Assembly (NCBI RefSeq): GCF_016219575.1 | Contig: NZ_JACRMG010000010.1 | Coordinates: 62,001-126,000 of the forward strand | Reading direction: 5' to 3' | Origin: Bradyrhizobium sp. | GTDB taxonomy: Bacteria > Pseudomonadota > Alphaproteobacteria > Rhizobiales > Xanthobacteraceae | Length of the DNA stretch: 64,000 bases | Part shown: one piece after another, positions 1-7,492 of the stretch | Numbering within the stretch: the first letter of the stretch is position 1 | How the letters are laid out: every line of letters begins with the position of its first letter | Notes under the pieces: model-generated | Databases searched by the model: none | What the model was told of the DNA's origin: nothing | The model's input: only the letters and a program-made list of their open reading frames with translations | Program-made: the position numbers and the translations under genes

Positions 1-161
1 TACTCGCGGATGGCATCGAACTTCCACAGATGCGGCTGGCAGGCGCTGCGCGGTTCGGGGGTGATGAGGTCGCCCATCACGTTCCACAGCGCGGAGAGAT
101 TTTCGCCGTCGATCTTCTTGTAGAACGCCTCGCGCTCCGGTGTCTTCTGCACGGCTTCCAT
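1..161 (-). CDS. Gentisate 1,2-dioxygenase, N-terminal fragment (runs off left edge)
   Basis: Only the first 53 residues are present. They read MEAVQKTPEREAFYKKIDGE and continue through LWNVMGDLITPEPRS and CQPHLWKFDAIRE, a pattern I recognise from the start of cupin-type gentisate 1,2-dioxygenases. The enzyme opens the gentisate ring to maleylpyruvate in the cytoplasm. A strong AGGAGG lies at 168-173, six bases before the ATG, which fixes the start. The catalytic cupin core lies outside the window. The gene is divergent from maleylpyruvate isomerase, the next enzyme of the pathway, with a palindromic operator between them. Identification rests on a short N-terminus plus this context. Confidence 0.8.
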   Translation of the reverse strand, partial: MEAVQKTPEREAFYKKIDGENLSALWNVMGDLITPEPRSACQPHLWKFDAIRE

Positions 162-196
162 GGCTGGCCTCCTACCCGTTCTTGTTGGTAATTTGA

Positions 197-214
197 TTGA
201 CAGTATACTGACAA
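197..214. promoter_or_regulatory. Palindromic operator in the divergent gentisate promoter region
   Basis: TTGACAGTATACTGACAA contains the perfect palindrome CAGTATACTG at 201-210, extended by TTG/CAA ends with one mismatched position per arm. It lies between the gentisate dioxygenase and maleylpyruvate isomerase starts. A 17/18 copy lies at 5472-5489 in front of the flavoprotein gene. TATACT inside it resembles a -10 box on both strands, so a bound protein would block transcription. The likely binder is the MarR protein at 887-1396 (inference). Confidence 0.7.
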
Positions 215-264
215 TATGACTAGCGTCAATGTGAGCCAACCAACAAGAAACGGGGGAGGGTCCT

Positions 265-897
265 TTGAAGCTGCATGGCTATTTCCGCAGCAGCGCAGCC
301 TACCGGGTCAGGATCGCGTTGAATCTCAAGGGTCTCTCCGCCGAGCACCTGCCGCATCATCTTCGCAAGGGCGAGCAGACCGCGCCGGACTATCTGGCGC
401 TCAATCCGCAGGGGCTGGTGCCGACACTGGAAGACGACAGCGGCGCCGTGCTCACCCAGTCGCTGGCCATCATCGAATGGCTGGACGAGACCCATCCCAC
501 GCCGCCGCTATTGCCGCTGGACGCGCAGCAGCGGGCCAGGGCGCGCGCCTTTGCGCTGGCGATCGCCTGCGATATCCATCCCGTTCAGAATCTCAAGGTG
601 CTGGCGCGGCTGCGTCAACTCGGCCTGCCCGAGGAGAAGGTGACGGAGTGGGCCGCCTGGGCCAATCGCGAAGGGCTTGCGGCCTGCGAACGATTGATCG
701 CAAGGGAGCCCGGCCCGTTCTGCTTCGGCGAGGTGCCCACCATTGCCGATCTCTGCCTGGTGCCGCAGCTTGCCAATGCGCGCCGTTTCGGCGTCGATGT
801 GTCGGCCTTTCCGCGGCTGCTGCAGGCCGAAGCCGCCGCAAAAGCCATGCCGGCGTTTGCCGACGCCGCCCCGGACAGGCAGAGCGATGCCGAGTAA
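265..897 (+). CDS. Maleylpyruvate isomerase (zeta-class GST family)
   Basis: 210 residues, the usual length for zeta-class GST maleylacetoacetate/maleylpyruvate isomerases. The N-terminal thioredoxin fold carries the family signature SSAAYRVRIAL (about residues 9-19) with the active-site serines and arginine, followed by NPQGLVPTL and the glutathione-binding TQSLAIIEWL segment. The C-terminal helical domain follows. It would isomerise maleylpyruvate to fumarylpyruvate using glutathione. The start is a TTG preceded by GGGGGAGGG at 252-260. The 3' end overlaps the MarR gene by 11 bases. The sequence alone does not separate a maleylacetoacetate isomerase role; gentisate context favours maleylpyruvate. 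Confidence 0.85.
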   Translation: MKLHGYFRSSAAYRVRIALNLKGLSAEHLPHHLRKGEQTAPDYLALNPQGLVPTLEDDSGAVLTQSLAIIEWLDETHPTPPLLPLDAQQRARARAFALAIACDIHPVQNLKVLARLRQLGLPEEKVTEWAAWANREGLAACERLIAREPGPFCFGEVPTIADLCLVPQLANARRFGVDVSAFPRLLQAEAAAKAMPAFADAAPDRQSDAE

Positions 898-1396
898 GCC
901 CACCCCAATCACCATGGACGCGGTCTATGCCGCGCCCGGTTATCTGTTCCGGCGGATGCAGCAGATCGCGGTCGCGCTGTTCGTCGAGGAATGCAGGGCG
1001 TTCGATCTCACGCCGGTGCAATATGCCGCGCTGGTTGCGATCCATACCCATCCCGGCATCGATGCGACGCGGCTGTCGGCGGTGATCGCCTTCGATCGCT
1101 CGACGCTCGGCAGCGTGATCGAGCGTCTGGAGACGAAGAAGCTGATCGACCGCAAGCCGTCGCCGGAGGACAAGCGGGTCAAGCTGCTCTACCTCACCAG
1201 GGCGGGCGCCGCGATCCTGCGCGACATCATGCCTTCGGTGGAGAAGGCGCAGGTGCGCATGCTGCAGCCGCTGAAGCCCGCCGACCGCAAGGTCTTGCTT
1301 GCGCTGCTGACGCAGCTCGTCGATCTCAACAACGAATCCTCGCGCGTGCCATTGCGCGCCGAAGACGCGCTCGAACATATGGGAAGGACCGGGTGA
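887..1396 (+). CDS. MarR-family transcriptional regulator of the gentisate cluster
   Basis: 169 residues with a winged helix-turn-helix: helices around FDLTPVQYAALVAIHTHPG and DRSTLGSVIERLETKKLI, then the wing SPEDKRVKLLYLT, typical of MarR. The gene sits inside the catabolic operon, overlapping the isomerase end by 11 bases and sharing TGATG with the following hydroxylase gene, so it is probably autoregulated. MarR-type MobR is known to repress 3-hydroxybenzoate genes until substrate binds, and a similar role is inferred here. The obvious targets are the two palindromes at 197-214 and 5472-5489. A start at 914 (MDAVYAAPG) is possible. Confidence 0.88.
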   Translation: MPSKPTPITMDAVYAAPGYLFRRMQQIAVALFVEECRAFDLTPVQYAALVAIHTHPGIDATRLSAVIAFDRSTLGSVIERLETKKLIDRKPSPEDKRVKLLYLTRAGAAILRDIMPSVEKAQVRMLQPLKPADRKVLLALLTQLVDLNNESSRVPLRAEDALEHMGRTG

Positions 1397-2586
1397 TGGC
1401 CGCGCTCGACCGGAAGCCGGTGCTGATCGCCGGCGGCGGCATCGGCGGTCTTGCGACCGCGATGGGCCTTGCGCAGAAGGGTATCCGTTCCATCCTGCTG
1501 GAGAAGGCCTCCGCGCTCGGCGAGATCGGCGCCGGCATCCAGCTCGGGCCGAATGCGTTCCATGCCTTCGACTATCTCGGCGTCGGCGAGGCCGCGCGCG
1601 GCATGGCCGTCTATATCGACCAGCTCCGGCTGATGAATGCGCTCACGGCCGAGGAGATCACCCATATCGATCTCGGCGTGGCTTTCCGCGCCCGTTTCCG
1701 CAATCCCTATGCGGTGGTGCATCGCGGCGATCTTCATGGTGTTTTCCTGCGGGCCTGCGAGAGCAACGCGCTGGTCGAGCTGCGCGTCAGCTCGGAAGTG
1801 GTGGACTACGAGCAGGACGGCTCCTCGGTAACGGCGCGGATCGCCAATGGCGATCGCGTCACCGGATCGCTTCTGGTCGGCGCCGACGGATTGTGGTCGA
1901 ACATCCGCAAGCAGGTCACGGCGGACGGGCTGCCGCGGGTATCCGGCCACACGACCTATCGCTCGGTGATCCCGACCGAGCAGATGCCGGAAGATCTGCG
2001 CTGGAACGCAGCGACGCTGTGGGCCGGGCCGAAATGCCACATCGTGCATTACCCGCTGTCGGGCTGGAAGGTGTTCAACCTCGTCGTCACCTATCACAAC
2101 GACGCGCCGGAGCCGGTTGCAGGCCAACCGGTGTCGGAAGAGGAGGTGATGAGGGGTTTCGGTCACGTGCATGAGCGGGCGCAAAGCATCATCCGCCACG
2201 GCAGGAACTGGAAGCTCTGGGTGCTGTGCGACCGCGATCCTTCCGAGCGCTGGGTCGATGGCCGCGTCGCGCTGCTCGGCGATGCCGCCCACCCGATGCT
2301 GCAATATTTCGCGCAAGGCGCCTGCCAGGCGATGGAGGATGCGGTGTGCCTGTCGCACATGCTGGCAAACCACGATGACCACGCGGCGGCGCTGGAGGCC
2401 TATCGCGCGCAGCGCTTCCCGCGCACCGCCCGCGTACAGCTGATGTCGCGCGCCATCGGCGAGCACATCTATCATCCCGCCGGCGAGCACGCCCGGCTGC
2501 GCAACGCCATCATGGGCGCGAAGTCATCGAACGAATGGTACGACGCCGTTGCCTGGCTGTATGGCGGGACGGGGCTGGGGAGCTAG
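1396..2586 (+). CDS. 3-Hydroxybenzoate 6-hydroxylase-type FAD monooxygenase
   Basis: 396 residues, typical of single-component class A flavoprotein aromatic hydroxylases. The FAD-binding GGGIGG is at residues 13-18, the conserved DG motif reads VGADGLWSNIRK, and the second FAD motif reads LLGDAAHPMLQYFAQGACQAMED. The C-terminus DAVAWLYGGTG matches the ending I associate with 3-hydroxybenzoate 6-hydroxylases. It would convert 3-hydroxybenzoate, NADH and O2 to gentisate, which the neighbouring dioxygenase opens. The start codon overlaps the MarR stop (TGATG), so translation is coupled. Salicylate 1-hydroxylase is the main alternative, but no catechol-pathway gene is near. Confidence 0.83.
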   Translation: MAALDRKPVLIAGGGIGGLATAMGLAQKGIRSILLEKASALGEIGAGIQLGPNAFHAFDYLGVGEAARGMAVYIDQLRLMNALTAEEITHIDLGVAFRARFRNPYAVVHRGDLHGVFLRACESNALVELRVSSEVVDYEQDGSSVTARIANGDRVTGSLLVGADGLWSNIRKQVTADGLPRVSGHTTYRSVIPTEQMPEDLRWNAATLWAGPKCHIVHYPLSGWKVFNLVVTYHNDAPEPVAGQPVSEEEVMRGFGHVHERAQSIIRHGRNWKLWVLCDRDPSERWVDGRVALLGDAAHPMLQYFAQGACQAMEDAVCLSHMLANHDDHAAALEAYRAQRFPRTARVQLMSRAIGEHIYHPAGEHARLRNAIMGAKSSNEWYDAVAWLYGGTGLGS

Positions 2587-2595
2587 GTCTCGACC

Positions 2596-2699
2596 TGTCA
2601 TGCCCCGCGAAGGCGGAGCATCCAGTACGCGGTGGCCTCTCAGCTTGATCGGGGACTCCCCTGGGATACTGGATCGCCCGCCTTCGCGGGCGACGACAG
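2596..2699. repeat. Intergenic palindromic repeat
   Basis: The outer arms pair as CGCGAAGGCGG...ATCCAGTA with TACTGGAT...CCGCCTTCGCGG. The element lies between two convergent genes and resembles the multicopy palindromes of Bradyrhizobium genomes (family membership recalled, not checked). It may also serve as a bidirectional transcription stop. Confidence 0.55.
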
Positions 2700-2715
2700 C
2701 TGATCGGGCGGCAAC

Positions 2716-4329
2716 CTACATCCGCAACAGCGCCTGCCGGTCGATCTTGCCCGTCCCCGTCTTCGGCAGCTCGTCGATGAACAATACCTCGCGCGGATAT
2801 TTGTACGGCAGGAGTCTTGTCTTGACGTAATCCTGCAGTCGCTTGGTGGTGTTGCCTTCGTCTAAGGCCCTCTCGTTCATCACGACCACCGCCTTCAGCG
2901 TCATCCGCCGGTCCGGCAGCTCGGCAGCAAACACGGCGCATTCGCGCACGTCGGGATGATCGGCGAGGCACAGCTCGACCTCCAGCGGATAGACCCACTG
3001 GCCGGAGATCTTCACGAGATCGTCGGCGCGGCCGCGGAAGAAGTGAAAGCCCTCGGCGTCGCGCACGAAGCGGTCGGCGGTGTAGATCCAGCCGCCGTCG
3101 CGGATGGTCTCGGCAGTCTTGTCCGGCCGGTTCCAGTACAGCGGCGTGTTGGAATCGCCGCGCACCCACAAGATGCCTTCCTCGTTATCGCCGACTTCGC
3201 GGCCATCCTTGTCGCGGAGCACGATCTCGTAGCCGGGCACGCGCAAGCCGGCGGCGCCGGGTTTTTTCCTCTCGGCGCTGTTGCTGAGATAGATGTGCAG
3301 CGCCTCGGTCGAGCCCAGCCCTTCGATGATCTCGAGACCGGTCAGCGCCTTCCAGCCGTTGAAGACCTCGGCGGAGAGGATTTCGGCCGCGGAGAGCGCC
3401 ATGCGCAGCGACGAGAAGTCGGTCGCAGCAGCATTTTCCGCCTTGGTCAGTGACGTATAGAGCGTCGGCAGGCCGAAGAAGACGGTCGGGCGGAAGCGCT
3501 CGATGGCCGCGAAGATTGCCGCGGGCTTTGGCTGGCCCGGCAGCAGCAGGGTCGCCGCGCCGGCCGAGAACGGAAAGGTGATGGCATTGCCGAAACCATA
3601 GGCGAAGAAGATTTTCGGCACCGAAAAGCAGATGTCGTCTGGCGCGAGCTTCAGCACGTTGCGGGCAAAGGCGAGCTCGGAATAGGCCATGTCGTGCTGC
3701 AGATGCACGATGCCCTTGGGCCGCCCGGTCGAGCCGGAGGAATACATCCAGAACGCCATGTCGTTGCGGGTCGTGTCGGCCTCCGCAAGCTCGCTCGGGA
3801 AGTCTTTCAGCCATTGATCGGCTGCGAGCGCTTTTGGTGCGGCATGTGTGCCGGCTGCGCCGTTGACCACGATCAACGTGTGCAGCGGCGTATCCTTGCA
3901 GGCTTCCGCGTTGAATCGCCCGGCGAATTCGGCATCCGCGACTGCGACGGCTGCGCCGGCATCGGTGAGATAGAAGTTCAGGAGATCCGGCGGCGTCAGC
4001 GTGTTGATCAGCAGCGGCACGAAGCCCGCCCGCACCGCGCCGAAGAAGGCGGCCGGATAGGCCGGCGTATCGTCGAGGAACAGCAGGACGCGATCGCCGC
4101 GCTTCAGGCCGAGCGAAAGGAAGCCGTTACCCCATTGCGCCGCCTCGGCGCAGAGCCCGGCATAGGTTCGCGTCCCTCCCGGTCCGGTCAGCGCCAGCCG
4201 CGCGCCGTTTCCCCGCGCGAGATTGTCGAACAGGATGCGGCTCGCATTGTAGGTCTCCGGAACGGAAAAACCGATCTCGCGGGCGCCCGGGCAATCCCGC
4301 GGAACCTGGTCGATGATTTGCAGCGTCAT
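2716..4329 (-). CDS. Aryl-CoA ligase, benzoate-CoA ligase family (salicylate or hydroxybenzoate substrate)
   Basis: 537 residues. Acyl-adenylate motifs appear in order: the phosphate loop MYSSGSTGRPKG, the LGSTEALHIYLSN region, YTADRF, and the C-terminal core SGQWVYPLEVE with the catalytic lysine in PKTGTGKIDR. These mark the ANL superfamily, and the overall arrangement is of the benzoate-CoA ligase type. It would form an aryl-CoA from ATP, CoA and an aromatic acid. The start overlaps the upstream flavoprotein stop (ATGA), so the pair is co-translated. The partner resembles salicylyl-CoA 5-hydroxylase, so salicylate is the favoured substrate; 2-aminobenzoate or other hydroxybenzoates cannot be excluded. 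Confidence 0.8.
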   Translation of the reverse strand: MTLQIIDQVPRDCPGAREIGFSVPETYNASRILFDNLARGNGARLALTGPGGTRTYAGLCAEAAQWGNGFLSLGLKRGDRVLLFLDDTPAYPAAFFGAVRAGFVPLLINTLTPPDLLNFYLTDAGAAVAVADAEFAGRFNAEACKDTPLHTLIVVNGAAGTHAAPKALAADQWLKDFPSELAEADTTRNDMAFWMYSSGSTGRPKGIVHLQHDMAYSELAFARNVLKLAPDDICFSVPKIFFAYGFGNAITFPFSAGAATLLLPGQPKPAAIFAAIERFRPTVFFGLPTLYTSLTKAENAAATDFSSLRMALSAAEILSAEVFNGWKALTGLEIIEGLGSTEALHIYLSNSAERKKPGAAGLRVPGYEIVLRDKDGREVGDNEEGILWVRGDSNTPLYWNRPDKTAETIRDGGWIYTADRFVRDAEGFHFFRGRADDLVKISGQWVYPLEVELCLADHPDVRECAVFAAELPDRRMTLKAVVVMNERALDEGNTTKRLQDYVKTRLLPYKYPREVLFIDELPKTGTGKIDRQALLRM

Positions 4330-5456
4330 GCCGACCTCCTCGACGCCTCGAAGCGGGCCATGAATTGCGGCGACATCGCGCGCAGCCGCGCATCGTCGAT
4401 GCGGCCGGAGCGGGTGATGTAGCTGTAGGTGAAGTCCATCAGGCCGAGCTTCATGTGCTCGGGAAAATGCTCGTACCAGTCGGCGCTGGTGCGCGCCGCG
4501 GTGACGAGCTTCTTGACGACCGGCTTTCGTTCGCGCTCGTAGTGCGCCAGCGCCGACGGGACATCCGCTTCTGCCTCCAGCGCCTTGGTCAGCGCGATCG
4601 CATCCTCGATCGCCAGCCGCGTGCCGGAGCCGATCGAGAAATGCGCCGTGTGCAGCGCGTCGCCGATCAGCACCATGTTGCGATGCGACCAGCGCTCGTT
4701 CCAGATCCAGGGGAAGTTGCGCCACACCGACTTGTTGGAGATCAGCTTGTGACCGTCGAGGGTGTCCGCGAAGATCTCCTCGCAGATGACTTGAGACTCC
4801 TCGATGCTCTTGTGCTCGAAGCCGTAGGCGTTCCAGGTCGCCGCGTCGCATTCGACGAGAAAGGTGCTCATCGAAGGCGAATAGCGGTAGTGATGGGCGT
4901 TGAACGTGCCGCGTTCGGCGGTCACGAAGGTCTGCGACAGCGTTGCAAAGGTTTTGGTCGTGCCGTACCAGGCGAACTTGTTGGTGGAGTAGGCGACCGA
5001 GGTGCCGAACTCCTTCTCGAAGGCGCGGCGCACGATCGAGTTCAGGCCGTCGGCGGCGACGATCAGGTCGTAGCCGGCAAGACGGTCGATGGAATCGATC
5101 GTGGTTTCGAAGCGCGGGGTGACGCCGACGCCGCGCACGCGGGCCTGCAGCAGCGTCAGGAGCTCCAGCCGGCCGATCGAGGAGAAGCCGACGCCGTCGA
5201 TCTCGACGCTCTCGCCGCGCAGGTTGAGCGTGATGTTGCGCCAGCTTTCCATTCGCGGCGCGATGGCGTCCACGGTCTCGGGGTCGTCGGCGCGCAGGAA
5301 TTCCAGCGCCTGGTCGGAGAACACCACGCCAAAGCCCCAGGTGGCGCCTTCCGGGTTCTGCTCGAACAGATCGATGACGGCCTCGGGGTGCCGAAGCTTC
5401 CAGAGATAGGCAAAGTAGAGGCCGCCCGGGCCTCCGCCGATCACGGCGATGCGCAC
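4326..5456 (-). CDS. Salicylyl-CoA 5-hydroxylase-type FAD monooxygenase
   Basis: 376 residues. The FAD-binding start is MRIAVIGGGPGGLYFAYLWK and the second FAD motif is LIGDALHTAHFSIGSGTRLAIEDA. The sequence WGFGVVFSDQALEFL and the H-F-S-IGSGT pattern are characteristic of acyl-CoA-using hydroxylases such as salicylyl-CoA 5-hydroxylase and the N-terminal half of 2-aminobenzoyl-CoA monooxygenase/reductase. The C-terminal reductase half of the latter is absent here. The start is GTG, seven bases after GGGAGGA. Product with a salicylyl-CoA substrate would be gentisyl-CoA. The operator at 5472-5489 sits directly at its promoter. The substrate is inferred from context. Confidence 0.78.
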   Translation of the reverse strand: MRIAVIGGGPGGLYFAYLWKLRHPEAVIDLFEQNPEGATWGFGVVFSDQALEFLRADDPETVDAIAPRMESWRNITLNLRGESVEIDGVGFSSIGRLELLTLLQARVRGVGVTPRFETTIDSIDRLAGYDLIVAADGLNSIVRRAFEKEFGTSVAYSTNKFAWYGTTKTFATLSQTFVTAERGTFNAHHYRYSPSMSTFLVECDAATWNAYGFEHKSIEESQVICEEIFADTLDGHKLISNKSVWRNFPWIWNERWSHRNMVLIGDALHTAHFSIGSGTRLAIEDAIALTKALEAEADVPSALAHYERERKPVVKKLVTAARTSADWYEHFPEHMKLGLMDFTYSYITRSGRIDDARLRAMSPQFMARFEASRRSA

Positions 5457-5471
5457 GCTTTCCTCCCTAGA

Positions 5472-5489
5472 TTGACAGTATACTTACAA
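5472..5489. promoter_or_regulatory. Second copy of the gentisate-cluster operator
   Basis: TTGACAGTATACTTACAA matches the 197-214 site at 17 of 18 positions. On the minus strand it supplies TATACT as a -10 candidate, and transcripts would carry a leader of roughly 15-20 bases before the GTG at 5456. Two such sites facing two transcription units imply one regulator controls both. Confidence 0.68.
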
Positions 5490-5548
5490 ATTGGGAGGCA
5501 ATGTAGCGCCAGCGGGGGGCGGGCGCTACAGGAAATTTGGGGGCTGGA

Positions 5549-5593
5549 GCATGATCCGGAAAAGCGTGAAGCGGTTTTCCGAAAAGATCATGC
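5549..5593. repeat. Short rhizobial-type inverted repeat
   Basis: GCATGATCCGGAAAA pairs with TTTTCCG and GATCATGC, interrupted by AAAA in the second arm. It matches a repeat I remember as frequent between genes of rhizobia (recalled, not verified). It lies upstream of the flavoprotein promoter and adjacent to a strong hairpin. Confidence 0.5.
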
Positions 5594-5606
5594 CCAACAA
5601 CAACCT

Positions 5607-5643
5607 AAAGCGCGATGACGATTCATCTCTCTCATCGCGCTTT
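5607..5643. terminator. Hairpin terminator candidate
   Basis: AAAGCGCGATGA (5607-5618) pairs perfectly with TCATCGCGCTTT (5632-5643). The 12-bp stem has a T tail on either strand. It follows the end of the small secreted-protein gene at 5650 on the minus strand. Confidence 0.6.
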
Positions 5644-5649
5644 GGGAGC

Positions 5650-5865
5650 TCAGGTGCACTTGCGGACCTTGACGCCGTTCACCCAGACCGTCCGGCACAC
5701 GACGACAGGGACCGGCTTCTTGACGACGACCGCGGCACGCGGTCCGGCGCAGACGGTACGCACCACGCCGTCGGCGCAGACCACGGCGCTGGCGGTGCGG
5801 GACTCCAGGGTCATGGTGGCGGAAAAGGCGACTAGCGCGGCGCCCGCGAGCAGCAATGAACGCAT
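5650..5865 (-). CDS. Small secreted hypothetical protein
   Basis: 71 residues starting MRSLLLAGAALVAFSATMTL, an N-terminal signal peptide with likely cleavage after SRTASA. The mature part of about 45 residues is rich in valine and has four cysteines (VVCADG, RTVCAG, VVVCRT, RKCT), so two disulfides are possible in the periplasm. The start has GGAGGAGAA a few bases upstream. Function is unknown. Small proteins with the VVCADGVVRTVC pattern recur in Bradyrhizobium as I recall, but I cannot name a family. Confidence 0.7.
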   Translation of the reverse strand: MRSLLLAGAALVAFSATMTLESRTASAVVCADGVVRTVCAGPRAAVVVKKPVPVVVCRTVWVNGVKVRKCT

Positions 5866-6019
5866 GTTGTTCTCCTCCAATGGTTGTTGCCGGCAATGTT
5901 CTGCGGATTGAAACCTGCTTCGTCTGTGCGTCCGCCTGCTTGCTTCATGGCCGCGGACCCGTTGTATTGCTGGCTTTGCGCCGATTTCAGTCGATTGATC
6001 CCGCTTGCAAGGAGAACCC

Positions 6020-6379
6020 ATGGCAGAACTCAGGTCCAGGTGGCTTGCCTTCTATTCCGACAATGTCGAGCCGGTTTACAAGGAGGTCGTCTCCCATATC
6101 GAGAAGATGATCATCGGGACGCTGATCGTCTCGGCCGGCGCGCATGTGTCGAGCGACGAGCCGGCGATCCAGTTGTTCGGCTATCTGCGCCACGGCCTGG
6201 TCGGCCGCGGCGTGATGCTGGTCGGTGTCATCGTTCTGCTGCTGAATTTCATCGACGGGCTCACCAAGCTCGCGAAGGTGAACTGGCATGTGGCATGGCA
6301 GATCGTGATGTCGCTGTTCTACATCGCACTGTCGGTTCGCCTGGTCCAGCTCATCCTCGCCTTTCGTGGCGGAGACTAG
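6020..6379 (+). CDS. Small inner-membrane hypothetical protein
   Basis: 119 residues. An amphipathic N-terminus (WLAFYSDNVEPVYKEVVSHIEKM) is followed by hydrophobic segments near residues 34-46, 66-85 and 95-116, consistent with two or three membrane helices. AAGGAGAA at 6009-6016 precedes the ATG. A hairpin overlaps the stop. No catalytic motif is visible and I do not recognise a family. It is divergent from the secreted-protein gene at 5650. Confidence 0.7.
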   Translation: MAELRSRWLAFYSDNVEPVYKEVVSHIEKMIIGTLIVSAGAHVSSDEPAIQLFGYLRHGLVGRGVMLVGVIVLLLNFIDGLTKLAKVNWHVAWQIVMSLFYIALSVRLVQLILAFRGGD

Positions 6380-6404
6380 CCGGCGGCGCTTGCTGCCGCC
6401 GGCT
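6378..6404. terminator. Hairpin at the end of the membrane-protein gene
   Basis: AGCCGGCGGC pairs with GCCGCCGGCT around a seven-base loop, beginning inside the stop codon of the gene at 6020-6379. No run of T follows, so it may act bidirectionally between convergent genes or only protect the 3' end. Confidence 0.45.
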
Positions 6405-6435
6405 TGTGATGCGCGCGATTTAGCCTGCTGCCGGC

Positions 6436-7281
6436 TTAACGCACCATGAACGGCACCAGCACGTCCTTGCAGGCGGGCGAAAGATCGGCGCCGCGGTTGG
6501 CGATGCATTGCATGATGCGGCCGCCGCCGGGCGCGACGCCGGCACACAGGGTGCGGATGTCGGCGCCACAGGCCGAGCGCAGCACGAACAGTTCCTCGCG
6601 CGGCAGCATCGGGCGCAGCACGATGACGACGGGAGCCGCCGCCGGTGCTGCGCCTGCAGCCGCCGGAGCAGCACCGCCCGCCGCCGGCGCAGCACCGCCG
6701 CCGACAGCCGCAAGCGCCTTGCCGCAACCAGCGGAAACCCGGGCCTTGTTCTTTTCCAGGCATTCCAGCGCCGGCGCGCCGCCGGTGGGCACGCCCGCGC
6801 AAACCTTGGGATAGTCCGAGCGGCAAGCGGTGCGGATCGCGGAAGCCTGCGCCTCGGTCGGCTTTTTCGCCGCGGTCGGCGCCGGTGCTGCCGTCTTGGA
6901 TTCGGCCTTGGATTCGGTCTTGGGTTCCGCGGCGGGCTTGGCCGTCGTGGTCTCGGTCTTCGGCGCGGCGGCGGGTGCGGCCGCAGGGGCGGCTTCCGTC
7001 TTTGCCGGCTCGCTCTTCGGCGCGGCGGACGTCTCGATCGCCTTCACCGCACTGGCGCATCCCGACGACAGGCTCGACATGTTCTTGGCGAGGCATTGCA
7101 GCGCCGCTTCGCCGCCCGGCGTCACGCTGGAACAATGCGCCATGAAATCGGAGCGGCAGGCAGACTTGACGGCTTCCTTCTGCGCTTCGGTCGGTTGTGC
7201 AAGGGAAGGAGTTGCAACGGCAAGCATCAGTGCTGCCGTCAACGCACAAGAAGCCGCATCGCGCCTCAACGTACTGAACAT
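6436..7281 (-). CDS. Secreted protein with three Cys-rich GLG1-like repeats
   Basis: 281 residues with a signal peptide (ALMLAVATPSLAQ). Three copies of a Cys-rich module follow the pattern AC-R/G-(A/S)D-x4-C-x-G-V-x-P-GG-x6-C-x8-LS-x2-C, near residues 41-75, 149-183 and 235-270. They begin ACRSDFMAHC, ACRSDYPKVC and ACGADIRTLC. This four-cysteine pattern is that of the Golgi-protein-1-type cysteine-rich repeat also found in alphaproteobacteria. The linkers are long Ala/Pro/Lys/Glu low-complexity stretches. It should be periplasmic or surface-exposed; its partner is unknown. The GC-rich simple linkers probably evolve by slippage. Confidence 0.8.
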   Translation of the reverse strand: MFSTLRRDAASCALTAALMLAVATPSLAQPTEAQKEAVKSACRSDFMAHCSSVTPGGEAALQCLAKNMSSLSSGCASAVKAIETSAAPKSEPAKTEAAPAAAPAAAPKTETTTAKPAAEPKTESKAESKTAAPAPTAAKKPTEAQASAIRTACRSDYPKVCAGVPTGGAPALECLEKNKARVSAGCGKALAAVGGGAAPAAGGAAPAAAGAAPAAAPVVIVLRPMLPREELFVLRSACGADIRTLCAGVAPGGGRIMQCIANRGADLSPACKDVLVPFMVR

Positions 7282-7492
7282 TTGAATAAATCCTCGCCGC
7301 TATTCGCTTGAATCGTCGCGTCAAGCGAAGTGAAATTATGAAAGAGCTTGAGTGAGCAACCTGGAGCGGGCGGCATCATTTTCGCTTTCCGGTTTTACTG
7401 CAAGCGGATTGTTGCTATTTTCATGGGATGGCGGACAGCCGCTTTCTGACTAAAAAGCCTTTCTGAAAGCAATTTGTAATCGAGGCACAGAA

